A stretch of 64,000 nucleotides of DNA from an uncultured Ruminococcus sp. Its GTDB lineage: Bacteria > Bacillota > Clostridia > Oscillospirales > Acutalibacteraceae. The stretch is from NCBI GenBank assembly GCA_902778175.1, contig CACYWT010000008.1, positions 16,624 to 80,623 on the forward strand, written 5' to 3'. This document shows positions 45,554 through 53,595 of the stretch, one piece after another (the first letter of the stretch is position 1; the number at the start of each line of letters is the position of its first letter). The translations under genes and the position numbers were made by a program. The notes beneath the pieces were generated by a model. That model was not told the origin of the DNA. It saw only the letters and a list, made by a program, of their open reading frames with translations, and ran no database searches.

Positions 45554-46381
45554 TCAGCTTTTTGTTGCGTCCTTATACCCCTCCGGTATCTCAAGCATTT
45601 CCTTTACTTCAAGTGAATCGGATATTTTTACGAAATCAAAGGTTATATTTCCGGAATTTGTCTGAACAACCTCGGCAACAGGTTTTCCGAGCGAATCAAA
45701 ATAATATTCAACATATGTATCGCCCTGTATTCCCTGTCCCGTCATATTTTCTGCCGATGAAGCATCAAGCTTGTAACGCTCAAAGGTGACGTTTTTTCCT
45801 TCATACTGAGTTTTGCCTGTGCTCTGGAAAGTACAGTTATTTACCGTACCAAGACATACTTTGGTTGTAAAGTTTTCGGCATATTCGGTGGCAGTTCCTT
45901 CAAACGGTGTGTGGGTATATGTTTTTGTATTATGATCTATATTATAGATCCTGTTGTCTTTTACAACAGTACACTGGTTTCCCCTTTCGGAGATCATATT
46001 AAGAGCTGCGATCTCATTGACACGGTCAGCCTCTATTATATAACTGTATTTTACCGTTACGATCCCTGAATCATCAGAACCGGACGATTCCGCAGATGAA
46101 GCTGATGTTCCGGCTGACGATTCCGTTTTCATTGAAGCAGGATCATACCTTGTAGTCATAACGACGTCAATATAAAAATTATCGCTCATCCAGAGTTCTC
46201 CGAAGCTTTTCATAAGAAGAAGTTCGGATTCCTTGACGGAATTTTCCTTTGACGCCTCAGATGAAACAGAGGAAGAAGCTTTGCTCTCAGAAGATGATTC
46301 CTGAGAAGTGCTTTCTCCGCATCCCGTCAGAAGCAATGAGATCAGAATAGCAGAAACAAGAATCAATGGCTTTTTTTTCAT
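45554..46381 (-). CDS. Lipoprotein of unknown function
   Basis: A 275-residue exported protein. A hydrophobic signal (about 5-20) ends at the lipobox LLTGC, followed by a serine-rich linker (about 24-45). The mature part starts near ELLLMKSFGELWMSDNFYIDVVM and contains a second serine-rich stretch (SSAESSGSDDSG). The C-terminal half is beta-rich (NITFDFVKISD), which recalls LolA-like folds. I cannot assign a family. An in-frame GTG at 46384, one codon upstream, has slightly better spacing from AAAGGG. It is monocistronic, with a promoter bearing a palindrome. No T-run terminator is evident after it. Confidence 0.75.
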   Translation of the reverse strand: MKKKPLILVSAILISLLLTGCGESTSQESSSESKASSSVSSEASKENSVKESELLLMKSFGELWMSDNFYIDVVMTTRYDPASMKTESSAGTSASSAESSGSDDSGIVTVKYSYIIEADRVNEIAALNMISERGNQCTVVKDNRIYNIDHNTKTYTHTPFEGTATEYAENFTTKVCLGTVNNCTFQSTGKTQYEGKNVTFERYKLDASSAENMTGQGIQGDTYVEYYFDSLGKPVAEVVQTNSGNITFDFVKISDSLEVKEMLEIPEGYKDATKS

Positions 46382-46437
46382 CACAGAACCGACCCTTTCC
46401 GTATATACAGTATTTTATTACGAAAACATCTTATTAG

Positions 46438-46473
46438 ATTTTAACACAGATGATAATGTTAGTCAACACTAAC
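46438..46473 (-). promoter_or_regulatory. Lipoprotein promoter with a palindrome over the -35 box
   Basis: On the minus strand TTGACT (46466-46461), 17 bases, then TAAAAT (46443-46438). GTTAGT-CAAC-ACTAAC (46458-46473) is a perfect palindrome that covers the -35 box, a likely repressor site. Confidence 0.55.
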
Positions 46474-46544
46474 GCAAATGACGATATTACAACCGCAAAA
46501 AACCGGTCTTTCCTTTCGGATATCACAGCTTAACAAAATATCCT

Positions 46545-46556
46545 ATTTGTACAAAT
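46545..46556. promoter_or_regulatory. 12-bp palindrome upstream of ptsP
   Basis: ATTTGTACAAAT is a perfect 12-bp palindrome, 16 bases before the -35 of the ptsP promoter. It could bind a regulator. Chance occurrence in AT-rich DNA is possible. Confidence 0.4.
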
Positions 46557-46572
46557 GGCGGTTTTTATAGTG

Positions 46573-46601
46573 TTGACAATTTGGTAGTTTTGGTGTTTAA
46601 T
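46573..46601 (+). promoter_or_regulatory. Promoter of ptsP
   Basis: TTGACA (46573-46578), 17 bases, then TTTAAT (46596-46601). Confidence 0.8.
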
Positions 46602-46638
46602 AGTATATAGAAGTATTGTAGGTTGGGAGGTGAAGCTT

Positions 46639-48315
46639 ATGAAGGAGCTTTTCGGCAAAGGCGTTTCAAAAGGCATTGGTATAGGTAAAATACTCTTTTT
46701 CAAGAATACACTGCTTGATATCCCAGATTATGAGATTGATAATGTCGAATCAGAACTCGACAGATATCACAACGGTATGGAGCTTGCAAAATCACAGCTC
46801 GGTGAAATATACGATAATGCCTGCAAACGAGTTACAAAAGATGAATCCGTTATTTTTAAAACACATATTATGATCCTTGAGGATTCTAAATTTGTAGGTC
46901 TTGTTGAATCGGCTATCAACAAACATAAAAATGCGGAACAGGCTGTCTATGAATCGGCTATCAAGCTTGCAAATATGTTCAAACAGATCGACGATGAGTA
47001 TTTCCGCGCAAGATGCAATGATATTATCGACGCTTCACATATTCTTATGCAGATCCTGCAAAAGAAAAATGAACCGACTAACGCTATTGATGAAAACGAC
47101 CCCGTTATCGTGGCTGCGACCGATCTGTTCCCGAGTGATACGATTTCGTTCAAGGAAGATCATCTGCTCGGATTTGTGACTAACGACGGATCACAGAATT
47201 CCCATACTTCTATTCTCGCAAGAACAATGGGTATTCCTTCGGTAATACAGATCCACGAACCGCTTGCGGGTTTCAACGGAAGAATGGCGATCATCGACGG
47301 TATGCTGGGAAAGATCATTATAGATCCCGATATCAACACCCTTGCTCTTTATCAGGGTAAGCGTGAACGCTATCTTAAACAGCAGCAAAGACTTAAAAAC
47401 CAGATCGGTCTTCCGTCAAGAACAAAAACAGGTCAGTACATAAGGCTTTCCGCCGATATAGGACGGCTTGAGGATATTACAAAAGCCAAGTCCAATGACT
47501 CCGAAGGAATAGGCATTTACCGCAGCGAAATGCTGTTTATGAGCAGAGAAAGCTGTCCGGGAGAAAACGAACAGTATGATACATACAGTACTATCCTGAG
47601 AGCATTCGGCGATAAAGATGTTGTGATCTGTACCATAAACGGCGGTTCGGGCAAGGGAATGGATTATGTTGATATCCCCCATGAAAAAAATCCTGCGCTC
47701 GGCTTTAAGGGAATCAGGATATCTCTTGAAAACCCTGATCTACTGAGAACTCAGCTGCGCGCTCTTTACCGCGCTTCTGTACACGGAAAGCTTTCGATCC
47801 TTCTGCCGATGATAAGCAGTATGGAAGAGATCGAGTATGTTATGCGTGAGATCGAAAAAACCAAACATTCGCTTGATCTTGAGGGCGAACAATACAGCGA
47901 AGATGTCAAGATCGGTGTGCTGATAGAAACTCCGGCTGCCGCCTTGATCTCTGATGAAATATGCAAAAAGGTGGATTTCATTACTGTAGGAACGGATAAC
48001 CTTACCCAGTATACTCTTGCTATGGACAGGGATAATCAGAAACTTGCGGATTTCTACCGCCCGTATCATCCTGCTGTACGCAGACTTATCAAATTCTGTA
48101 TCGACAGCGCGCATAAGAATAACAAAAAAATAGGTATCTGCGGACAGCTTGCCAGCGATCCGGCAGCAACACTGCATCTTCTTACTTTTAAGGTTGATGA
48201 GCTTATCATGATACCTTCCAATATTCTGACAATAAAGGCTATCGTTCGTGAAACTGATGCTGATGATATAAACAATACAAGAAATAAATACGATCTTAAC
48301 AGTTATTTCCTCTGA
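46639..48315 (+). CDS. ptsP: Phosphoenolpyruvate-protein phosphotransferase (PTS enzyme I)
   Basis: A 558-residue cytosolic enzyme that transfers phosphate from phosphoenolpyruvate to HPr. The phosphorylated histidine is H189 in NSHTSILARTMGIPSV, at the same number as in E. coli. The residues just before it (NDGSQ) depart from the usual GGRT-type sequence. The PEP barrel has GIGIYRSEMLFM, and the C-terminal cysteine is in GICGQLASDPAATL. I chose the ATG at 46639 with GGGAGGTG seven bases upstream over an in-frame GTG at 46630. No ptsH, hprK or enzyme II gene is adjacent, so it may act in regulation or serve distant permeases. It has its own promoter and a weak hairpin downstream. Confidence 0.92.
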   Translation: MKELFGKGVSKGIGIGKILFFKNTLLDIPDYEIDNVESELDRYHNGMELAKSQLGEIYDNACKRVTKDESVIFKTHIMILEDSKFVGLVESAINKHKNAEQAVYESAIKLANMFKQIDDEYFRARCNDIIDASHILMQILQKKNEPTNAIDENDPVIVAATDLFPSDTISFKEDHLLGFVTNDGSQNSHTSILARTMGIPSVIQIHEPLAGFNGRMAIIDGMLGKIIIDPDINTLALYQGKRERYLKQQQRLKNQIGLPSRTKTGQYIRLSADIGRLEDITKAKSNDSEGIGIYRSEMLFMSRESCPGENEQYDTYSTILRAFGDKDVVICTINGGSGKGMDYVDIPHEKNPALGFKGIRISLENPDLLRTQLRALYRASVHGKLSILLPMISSMEEIEYVMREIEKTKHSLDLEGEQYSEDVKIGVLIETPAAALISDEICKKVDFITVGTDNLTQYTLAMDRDNQKLADFYRPYHPAVRRLIKFCIDSAHKNNKKIGICGQLASDPAATLHLLTFKVDELIMIPSNILTIKAIVRETDADDINNTRNKYDLNSYFL

Positions 48316-48322
48316 TAAAGCT

Positions 48323-48357
48323 CTCCCCCGTACCCGGTTTTCACGGATACGGGGGAG
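48323..48357. terminator. Hairpin after ptsP
   Basis: TCCCCCGTA pairs with TACGGGGGA, extended by CCG/CGG, between ptsP and the convergent SASP gene. Neither side has a good T-run. Confidence 0.5.
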
Positions 48358-48377
48358 CATCATTAATTATCGGTCAA

Positions 48378-48572
48378 TCACATACTTCTCTCGTATGCTT
48401 CAATCATTTTCTTTACCATCTGACCGCCGACAGAACCTGCCTGACGTGATGTCAGATCGCCGTTATATCCCTGCTTGAGGTTTACGCCTACTTCGCTGGC
48501 ACATTCCATTTTAAACTGTTCCATAGCCTGTCTTGCTTCGGGAACATTGATAGAATTAGAATTGTTGGACAT
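48378..48572 (-). CDS. Alpha/beta-type small acid-soluble spore protein
   Basis: A 64-residue protein that coats and protects DNA in the spore. It contains NVPEARQAMEQFKMECASEVGV, here read as PEARQAMEQFKMECASEVG, with the GPR protease site in the ECASEVGV part. GDLTSRQAGSVGGQMVKKMI is the second conserved block. I chose the ATG at 48572 with AAAGGAG six bases upstream; a longer frame upstream contains the leader palindrome and has no homology. It ends in ERSM. It is a lone gene, expected to be forespore-expressed, but I cannot find a sigma-G promoter at correct spacing. Confidence 0.95.
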   Translation of the reverse strand: MSNNSNSINVPEARQAMEQFKMECASEVGVNLKQGYNGDLTSRQAGSVGGQMVKKMIEAYERSM

Positions 48573-48603
48573 GATGAACTCTCCTTTACTTAGTATACAC
48601 AGA

Positions 48604-48640
48604 CATTTTACGGCTCTGCTGTCGGAAAACCTGCGGCAGA
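48604..48640 (-). other. Perfect hairpin in the SASP 5' region
   Basis: ACGGCTCTGC and GCAGAGCCGT form a 10-bp perfect stem with a 16-base loop, about 30 bases upstream of the SASP start. No T-run follows. It may lie in the leader or be an operator. Confidence 0.5.
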
Positions 48641-48791
48641 GCCGTATTGCGGTTTTCCCGGAGCAGACAGGCAATGATCACTGAGATCATTTCTGCCGTA
48701 CCGTTTTTTGTCTGTGTAAATAGTATTCGCCGCAGTTTTATAATATATTACAAAATTGTATTGGAAAATAATTCTGAAAAATTATCAGTTA

Positions 48792-48821
48792 TTGACTTTA
48801 TGCAGCACACGGGAGTATAAT
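48792..48821 (+). promoter_or_regulatory. Promoter of upp
   Basis: TTGACT (48792-48797), 18 bases, then TATAAT (48816-48821). Confidence 0.75.
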
Positions 48822-48855
48822 TATTATAATCAATAATAATAAGGATGTGACCGAA

Positions 48856-49485
48856 ATGTCAGAGCTTCATGTTATGACGCACCCTCTTATCCGCCATAAA
48901 ATAACCCTGCTGAGAATGGAAAACACCGGAACAAGCGAATTCCGCAAATTAGTTGAGGAGATCTCTATGCTGATGGGTTATGAGGCGCTTACAGATCTGA
49001 AAACAAAGGATATTGAAATACGCACACCGATAGAAGACACTATCCAGCCTGTTATAGACGGCAAAAAAATGGCTATCGTACCTATTCTGCGCGCAGGACT
49101 CGGCATGGTCGGAGGTCTGCTGGCTCTTGTCCCGAATGCAAAAATAGGACATATCGGAATGTACCGCGACGAAGTAACACACAAACCCCACGCATATTAC
49201 TGCAAGCTGCCACCGTTTATAGAGCAGCGTCAGATCATCGTAGTTGACCCGATGCTCGCAACCGGCGGTTCGCTTTGTGACGCCGTCAGCGAGATCAAAG
49301 CGCAGGGCGGCAGGTATATCAAGTGTATGTGCATAATTGCCGCACCGGAAGGCGTAGAGAATTTCACAAGCAATCATCCTGATGTGCCGCTGTATGTCGG
49401 CTGTGTTGACCGCTGCCTTAACAGTAATGCATATATCTGTCCCGGTCTGGGTGATGCTGGTGATCGTATTTTCGGTACAAAATAA
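48856..49485 (+). CDS. upp: Uracil phosphoribosyltransferase
   Basis: A 209-residue enzyme that makes UMP from uracil and PRPP, at exactly the usual length. [17 protein letters not shown] opens it, [11 protein letters not shown] and GHIGMYRDE follow, the PRPP loop is [12 protein letters not shown], and the uracil-binding end is [12 protein letters not shown]. The ATG at 48856 has AAGGAT about ten bases upstream; an in-frame GTG three codons earlier is too close to it. It is monocistronic with a clear promoter and a bidirectional terminator. Confidence 0.97.
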   Translation: MSELHVMTHPLIRHKITLLRMENTGTSEFRKLVEEISMLMGYEALTDLKTKDIEIRTPIEDTIQPVIDGKKMAIVPILRAGLGMVGGLLALVPNAKIGHIGMYRDEVTHKPHAYYCKLPPFIEQRQIIVVDPMLATGGSLCDAVSEIKAQGGRYIKCMCIIAAPEGVENFTSNHPDVPLYVGCVDRCLNSNAYICPGLGDAGDRIFGTK

Positions 49486-49502
49486 TATTTCACATAAAAA
49501 CG

Positions 49503-49535
49503 GCTCCGGAGCTTTTTTCTCCGGAGCTTTCATTT
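49503..49535. terminator. Bidirectional terminator between upp and the TasA-like genes
   Basis: GCTCCGGAG/CTCCGGAGC with loop CTTTTTT. TTTCATTT follows on the plus strand, and CCGTTTTT on the minus strand. Confidence 0.85.
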
Positions 49536-49536
49536 A

Positions 49537-50169
49537 TTATGTCATCGGAATTTTCAGGAAACTTTTCCATGCAGTTTCCCACTGACTGTCTGTATATACC
49601 GTTCCCGATTCATCAATTTCCGTTGTCTGAACTGTTTCGCTGTAAACAATAATATCGAAATCGGTGATCTTGTCAATATTACTGTCAGAAGCATTATCTC
49701 TATAATCAACTTTTACCTTAGTAAAAAGCGTAGGGGTCGTATCACCTACCAATAATACTTTTTTGTAATAGAAATAACCTCCCAGCTTTGTTGAGGTATC
49801 AGAAATATATTTCCAATCGTCTGTATTAATATTAAGAAAATCTGCCCACGTGTTGTATACTGTATCACCGTTTTCTATTTTTGCCTTATCACGCACACGG
49901 CTGTCGGAAAAATCTACATATACACGAACAAAGCAGTCTGTTGTGCCTGTATTCTTAACTTTTACTTCTTTGGTAAATTCATTATACATCTGCTGTTTGG
50001 AAACCTCGGGAAATGATTCGGAAATCTGAGCAACATCTTTTGTTACAGTAAAATTATTTTCTTTCGGATCAACAGCACTGAGATATGCATTGGTTATACA
50101 AACAATCGATATTAAAGATAGTGATGTAAGAATGATGATGCCAGTGATTAATAATTTTTTATTTTTCAT
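49537..50169 (-). CDS. TasA/camelysin-like secreted protein, third of three
   Basis: A 210-residue exported protein. The N-terminal hydrophobic segment (about 6-27) is followed by CITNAYLSAVDPKENNFTVTKD, resembling the AYLTD/TKTNTFTVG region after the signal of SipW-dependent proteins. VKNTGTTDCFVRVYVDFS is the first beta-domain motif, as in TasA and camelysin. The rest is beta-rich with KITDFDIIVYSETVQT near the end. It overlaps the second gene by four bases. These proteins form or anchor extracellular fibres in Bacillus; the role here is inference. The protein is smaller than the two upstream copies and its beginning differs from theirs, so the three are not recent duplicates. Confidence 0.65.
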   Translation of the reverse strand: MKNKKLLITGIIILTSLSLISIVCITNAYLSAVDPKENNFTVTKDVAQISESFPEVSKQQMYNEFTKEVKVKNTGTTDCFVRVYVDFSDSRVRDKAKIENGDTVYNTWADFLNINTDDWKYISDTSTKLGGYFYYKKVLLVGDTTPTLFTKVKVDYRDNASDSNIDKITDFDIIVYSETVQTTEIDESGTVYTDSQWETAWKSFLKIPMT

Positions 50170-50963
50170 GATACATCACCCTTATTATTAACTATACCGT
50201 ATATAGTATTTATCTGTTCATCTGTAAGATATTCTCCGAGTCCGTCAATTCCGAGATCATCCGCCTGAATTGCGATCGCTTTTATATTGATCACCAGATT
50301 CTTATCATTTAACGAAGTGTTATCATTACCTGATAATTCCTCGTCTATGAAGCTCTTCAGCTGAACTTTATCAAACAAAGTAACTGTTTCTTCAGCTGCG
50401 CTGCCGTTCTTTGCAGCTTTGAGTTTCTTATTATAGCCGAAAATGTAAGTATTGTAATTCGTTCCGGATGTACCGGATGTAAAAGATATCAACTTCCAAC
50501 CGGCAGTACTTTCGGCGCTTTTGTGAATAGTAAAATCTACATCATTGGATATACTCGCATTATCGGTATTAGTAAGTTTCGTTCCGTTGCTTTCAGTCAG
50601 AATCCTGAAAACTTCGGGGTTATCCGGCTTAGGATCGATCTTTTTTCCTCTATACGCTCCCGATTCCTGAAGAAGAGTGACATTTCTTTTCGGTACGGTT
50701 ACTCTCAGAAAAACATACTCGTCATTGATACCGGTGTTTTTTACTTTAGGCGATTTGCTTACTACTGTACCTGCAGCAAGACTGTATGCACTGCCCGTAT
50801 TAAAACTTCCCTCGGAAAGAGAAGTTTGTACATTTCCGATAGTGATAACATTGTCGGCAGTTTCTACATCAATAAGATAGGAATTCGTCATCAGTATAGT
50901 GAAAACAGAAGCCACTGTGAGACAAACTGCCATTATTATTATCATCATTTTTCTTTTTTTCAT
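50166..50963 (-). CDS. TasA/camelysin-like secreted protein, second of three
   Basis: A 265-residue exported protein. A basic n-region (MKKRKMM) and hydrophobic segment (about 7-25) lead to MTNSYLIDVETADNVITIGNVQTSL, the pattern typical of SipW-processed precursors. SKSPKVKNTGINDEYVFLRVTVPKRNV is the TasA-type beta-strand pair. KAIAIQADDLGIDGLGEYLTDE near the C-terminus is like a stretch in the first gene (VEAYGIQADYL). I chose the ATG at 50963 for the K-rich n-region and an AGAGAG nine bases upstream; an ATG three codons earlier is possible. It overlaps the third gene by four bases and lies 25 bases after the first. Confidence 0.7.
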   Translation of the reverse strand: MKKRKMMIIIMAVCLTVASVFTILMTNSYLIDVETADNVITIGNVQTSLSEGSFNTGSAYSLAAGTVVSKSPKVKNTGINDEYVFLRVTVPKRNVTLLQESGAYRGKKIDPKPDNPEVFRILTESNGTKLTNTDNASISNDVDFTIHKSAESTAGWKLISFTSGTSGTNYNTYIFGYNKKLKAAKNGSAAEETVTLFDKVQLKSFIDEELSGNDNTSLNDKNLVINIKAIAIQADDLGIDGLGEYLTDEQINTIYGIVNNKGDVS

Positions 50964-50988
50964 AGCATTCATCTCTCTTCTGATCCGA

Positions 50989-51807
50989 TTAGCTGTTACC
51001 ATTTATCAGAGCCCATACACTTGAGGCATCATTTGTTTCAAAAGATAAATAGTCTGCCTGTATACCATATGCCTCTACTTTTATACCGTAATTACGATCG
51101 GCAACGAAACCTCTGCCATCGCTGAAATTTGTATTTCTGAAATTCTGGAGATATATCTGATCAAACAAGGGCTTTGCAGTTGTCTGTCCCGAATTCAAAG
51201 GTATAATAGACTTAGTAGCCGAATCACCTTTATAATAGAAAACATATTCGTAAGCGGCAGTTTTAGCAGCATTTTCTCCGGTAGAATTGATCAGCTTGGG
51301 ATAATTATTAAGTAAAACCCATTTGTCGTTTATTGTTTGAGCGGAACTAAATTCATTGTTTTTACTATAAATATCATCTGTTTTATCATCAGGGGTTCCT
51401 TTATCATCAATGGTAACGAATTTATAAACAGGGAGATATCCGGTTTGTGTGCCTTCGGTTAATGTAACTTTACTGCCTTTATTTGAATTGACACTGTCGT
51501 AATCATACTTTACGGCAGGAACCGTTACTTTCAGAAATACATAGACCGGAACATCTTCATTATTCGTAATATAAGGATCTTTGTCAAGGTATGCCGACGG
51601 GACTATATTCTTAGCTTTCTCGGGTTTCCATTTAGGCTCGGTCAGAATGATATCTATTCTGCCGCTATTAAAGACATTTGTTATTTCATCAAAGGAGGTG
51701 AAAAATGCCAGCGTGAAGATAAGAACCGATATTATTACAAATAACAGTATTATCGCAGCAGCAAGAGCAGGTGAACGTTTTTTCTTCTTTTTTACAGAAT
51801 CAGTCAT
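50989..51807 (-). CDS. TasA/camelysin-like secreted protein, first of three
   Basis: A 272-residue exported protein and the clearest member. A KKKKK n-region and hydrophobic segment (about 13-33) lead to FFTSFDEITNVFNSGRIDIILTEPKW, seen here as FTSFDEITNVFNSGRIDI. This is the camelysin/TasA start, where SipW-type peptidases cut just before. DPYITNNEDVPVYVFLKVTVP is the first beta-sheet motif. VEAYGIQADYLSF occurs near the end. The ATG at 51807 has GGGGAGAG about 11 bases upstream. The three genes form an operon from one promoter. No sipW-like signal peptidase is encoded beside them. Confidence 0.75.
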   Translation of the reverse strand: MTDSVKKKKKRSPALAAAIILLFVIISVLIFTLAFFTSFDEITNVFNSGRIDIILTEPKWKPEKAKNIVPSAYLDKDPYITNNEDVPVYVFLKVTVPAVKYDYDSVNSNKGSKVTLTEGTQTGYLPVYKFVTIDDKGTPDDKTDDIYSKNNEFSSAQTINDKWVLLNNYPKLINSTGENAAKTAAYEYVFYYKGDSATKSIIPLNSGQTTAKPLFDQIYLQNFRNTNFSDGRGFVADRNYGIKVEAYGIQADYLSFETNDASSVWALINGNS

Positions 51808-51881
51808 ATTAACGATCACTCTCCCCTCTGCGAAATAGAAAAAACAATAATATCCCATTAAAACAGCATATATTTATTATC

Positions 51882-51910
51882 ATTATACTATATTTATTTG
51901 GATTTTTCAA
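51882..51910 (-). promoter_or_regulatory. Promoter of the TasA-like operon
   Basis: On the minus strand TTGAAA (51910-51905), 17 bases, then TATAAT (51887-51882). Confidence 0.75.
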
Positions 51911-52006
51911 ATTATTCATCTAATAAAGAGCTAAAAAATTATGGTAATTATTTATGCAATTTGTATATTATTGTCAATAAATAATGAATAGAATCGACAT
52001 ATTTTC

Positions 52007-52046
52007 ACTTATAAAAATCATCTGACGCTTATACAGCCGTCAGATG
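52007..52046 (-). terminator. Terminator that overlaps the spoVAD stop codon
   Basis: On the minus strand CATCTGACG pairs with CGTCAGATG around GCTGTATAAG, then ATTTTTAT. The first arm covers the last sense codons and the stop codon lies in the loop. Confidence 0.75.
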
Positions 52047-53039
52047 AATAAGATGGGCAATGCCGGGAATACTTTCACCCTGCTGACTTGAAGTCGGCGA
52101 CATCAGCGCACCGGTAGCCATAAATATTATATTTTTCAGTTCTTCACTGTAAAGCCTTTTTATTACATCAGAACAAAAAACTGATGCGCAGCATCCGCAC
52201 CCGGAACCTCCGGCGTGTACATCCTGCCTTTTTCGGTTGAATATACGTTTTCCGCAGTCATCATGCTGAAAAGATATATCTGTCCCCTCGCGGCGAAGAA
52301 GCTTTTTCAGCAGCTCGGATCCTATATACCCAAGGTCGCCTGTCAGTATGAGATCATAATCCTCCGGAGAGGTATTCGTGTCAAGAAAAAAACTGTACAG
52401 AGTATCAGCCGCCGCCGGAGCCATAGCAGCACCCATATTGCAGGCGTCACTGATCCTTAGATCGGTTATTTTTCCGACAGTGACTTCCCTGATAACCGCT
52501 CTGGGCGCATTTGTCGAAAGGATAGCCGCTCCCGCCCCGGTCACAGTCCACTGTGCGGTCGGTGTTCTCTGACCGCCGTATTCTATCGGCAGACGAAACT
52601 GCCGCTCAGCCGAACAGAAATGAGATGAAGTGACTGCCATTGCCTTTGAAAAGCCTCCGCTGTCAATCAGCAATGCTGCGGTCAGAATCGTCTGTGCCAT
52701 AGTCGAACAAGCGCCGTACTGACCGAGATATGGTATTCCTAAACTGCGCAGTCCGAATGTAGAGGATATACATTGATTCAGAAGATCTCCGGCAAGAATG
52801 ACATCTATATCCTGCGGCGAAAGATTTGCTTTCTTCAGGGCATGGTTTGCTGCATTGGTCTGCAGACGGCTTTCCGCCTTTTCCCATGTTTTCTCTCCGA
52901 GAAGATCGTCTGTATAGACTTCGTCGAAACTATCCTTCAGAGGACCTTCGGCTTCCTTATGTCCTGCTACTCCTGCCGCACTTATTATACCTACCCTGCC
53001 GGATAATCTCACAGTTCTTTTTCCGACTTTTTCTGACAT
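52029..53039 (-). CDS. spoVAD: Stage V sporulation protein AD
   Basis: A 336-residue thiolase-fold protein of the inner spore membrane complex that takes up and releases dipicolinate. EGPLKDSFDEVYTDDLLGEKTWEKAES is the typical start of the core, with GDLLNQCISSTFGLRSL, the thiolase-like cysteine in GQYGACSTMAQTI, and TPTAQWTVTGAGAAIL. GGAGG lies seven bases before the ATG. It normally lies between spoVAC and spoVAE; neither is adjacent here, as tRNAs lie upstream and the TasA-like genes downstream. A loose sigma-G-like pair (GTATT, 18 bases, AATAATA) occurs upstream but is weak. Confidence 0.93.
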   Translation of the reverse strand: MSEKVGKRTVRLSGRVGIISAAGVAGHKEAEGPLKDSFDEVYTDDLLGEKTWEKAESRLQTNAANHALKKANLSPQDIDVILAGDLLNQCISSTFGLRSLGIPYLGQYGACSTMAQTILTAALLIDSGGFSKAMAVTSSHFCSAERQFRLPIEYGGQRTPTAQWTVTGAGAAILSTNAPRAVIREVTVGKITDLRISDACNMGAAMAPAAADTLYSFFLDTNTSPEDYDLILTGDLGYIGSELLKKLLRREGTDISFQHDDCGKRIFNRKRQDVHAGGSGCGCCASVFCSDVIKRLYSEELKNIIFMATGALMSPTSSQQGESIPGIAHLIHLTAV

Positions 53040-53130
53040 TACCGTTCCTCCGTCATATATTATTTATCCGGAATTATTATTGATCATTACGCACGAAAAA
53101 ATACATAAGCAAAAAATTTTTTATAAAGTG

Positions 53131-53159
53131 TTGACAAACGATAAATATTATGGTATTAT
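53131..53159 (+). promoter_or_regulatory. Promoter of the tRNA-Thr/tRNA-Tyr unit
   Basis: TTGACA (53131-53136), 17 bases, then TATTAT (53154-53159). Confidence 0.8.
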
Positions 53160-53197
53160 ATCAAAGACGCCGGTTCGCTTAATGCAAGCGGTACTGT

Positions 53198-53273
53198 GCT
53201 GGTGTAGCTCAGTTGGTAGAGCAGCTGATTTGTAATCAGCAGGTCGGGAGTTCGAGTCTGTCCACCAGCTCCA
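53198..53273 (+). tRNA. tRNA-Thr (anticodon TGT)
   Basis: Acceptor GCTGGTG/CACCAGC and anticodon stem GCTGA/TCAGC around TTTGTAA give anticodon TGT. The T-arm has GTTCGAGTC. CCA is encoded (53271-53273). Confidence 0.96.
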
Positions 53274-53279
53274 TTAAAA

Positions 53280-53300
53280 ACAGCCTGTTTTTAACAGGCT
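53280..53300 (+). other. Hairpin between the two tRNAs
   Basis: AGCCTGTT/AACAGGCT with loop TTT. A probable processing structure in the tRNA precursor. Confidence 0.5.
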
Positions 53301-53308
53301 TATATTTC

Positions 53309-53392
53309 GGGGGAGTTCCAGAGCGGTCAAATGGGGCAGACTGTAAATCTGTTGCTTCGGCTTCGGTGGTTCGAATCCGCCCTCCCCCACCA
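53309..53392 (+). tRNA. tRNA-Tyr (anticodon GTA)
   Basis: Acceptor GGGGGAG/CTCCCCC, anticodon loop CTGTAAA with GTA, a long variable arm, GGTTCGAATCC T-arm, and encoded CCA (53390-53392). It is 35 bases after tRNA-Thr in the same transcript. Confidence 0.96.
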
Positions 53393-53401
53393 ATTTTCAA
53401 T

Positions 53402-53434
53402 TCGCGTTCTGCCTCGGTAGGGCGCGATATTTTT
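53402..53434 (+). terminator. Terminator of the tRNA unit
   Basis: A stem of about 11 pairs with three G-T pairs (TCGCGTTCTGC with GTAGGGCGCGA) and a small CTCG loop, followed by TATTTTTG. Confidence 0.75.
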
Positions 53435-53595
53435 GTAGTCTGTTGAAAGCGCAAAGCCACACTCAGCTGCTGCTCCTTGCAGCGCTGCATCTGAGCCTTA
53501 TTCAAATTATCTTTTCATATATATATTTATTTTCACCGCAGAGCTTTGATCATTTTTTATGATCTCCATTAAAGCTTACGGAGAAAGGAGTCGCT

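Noticed and set aside
53213..53505. Frames on both strands through the tRNA-Thr and tRNA-Tyr genes
   Set aside because: They are translations of tRNA sequence and their flanks.
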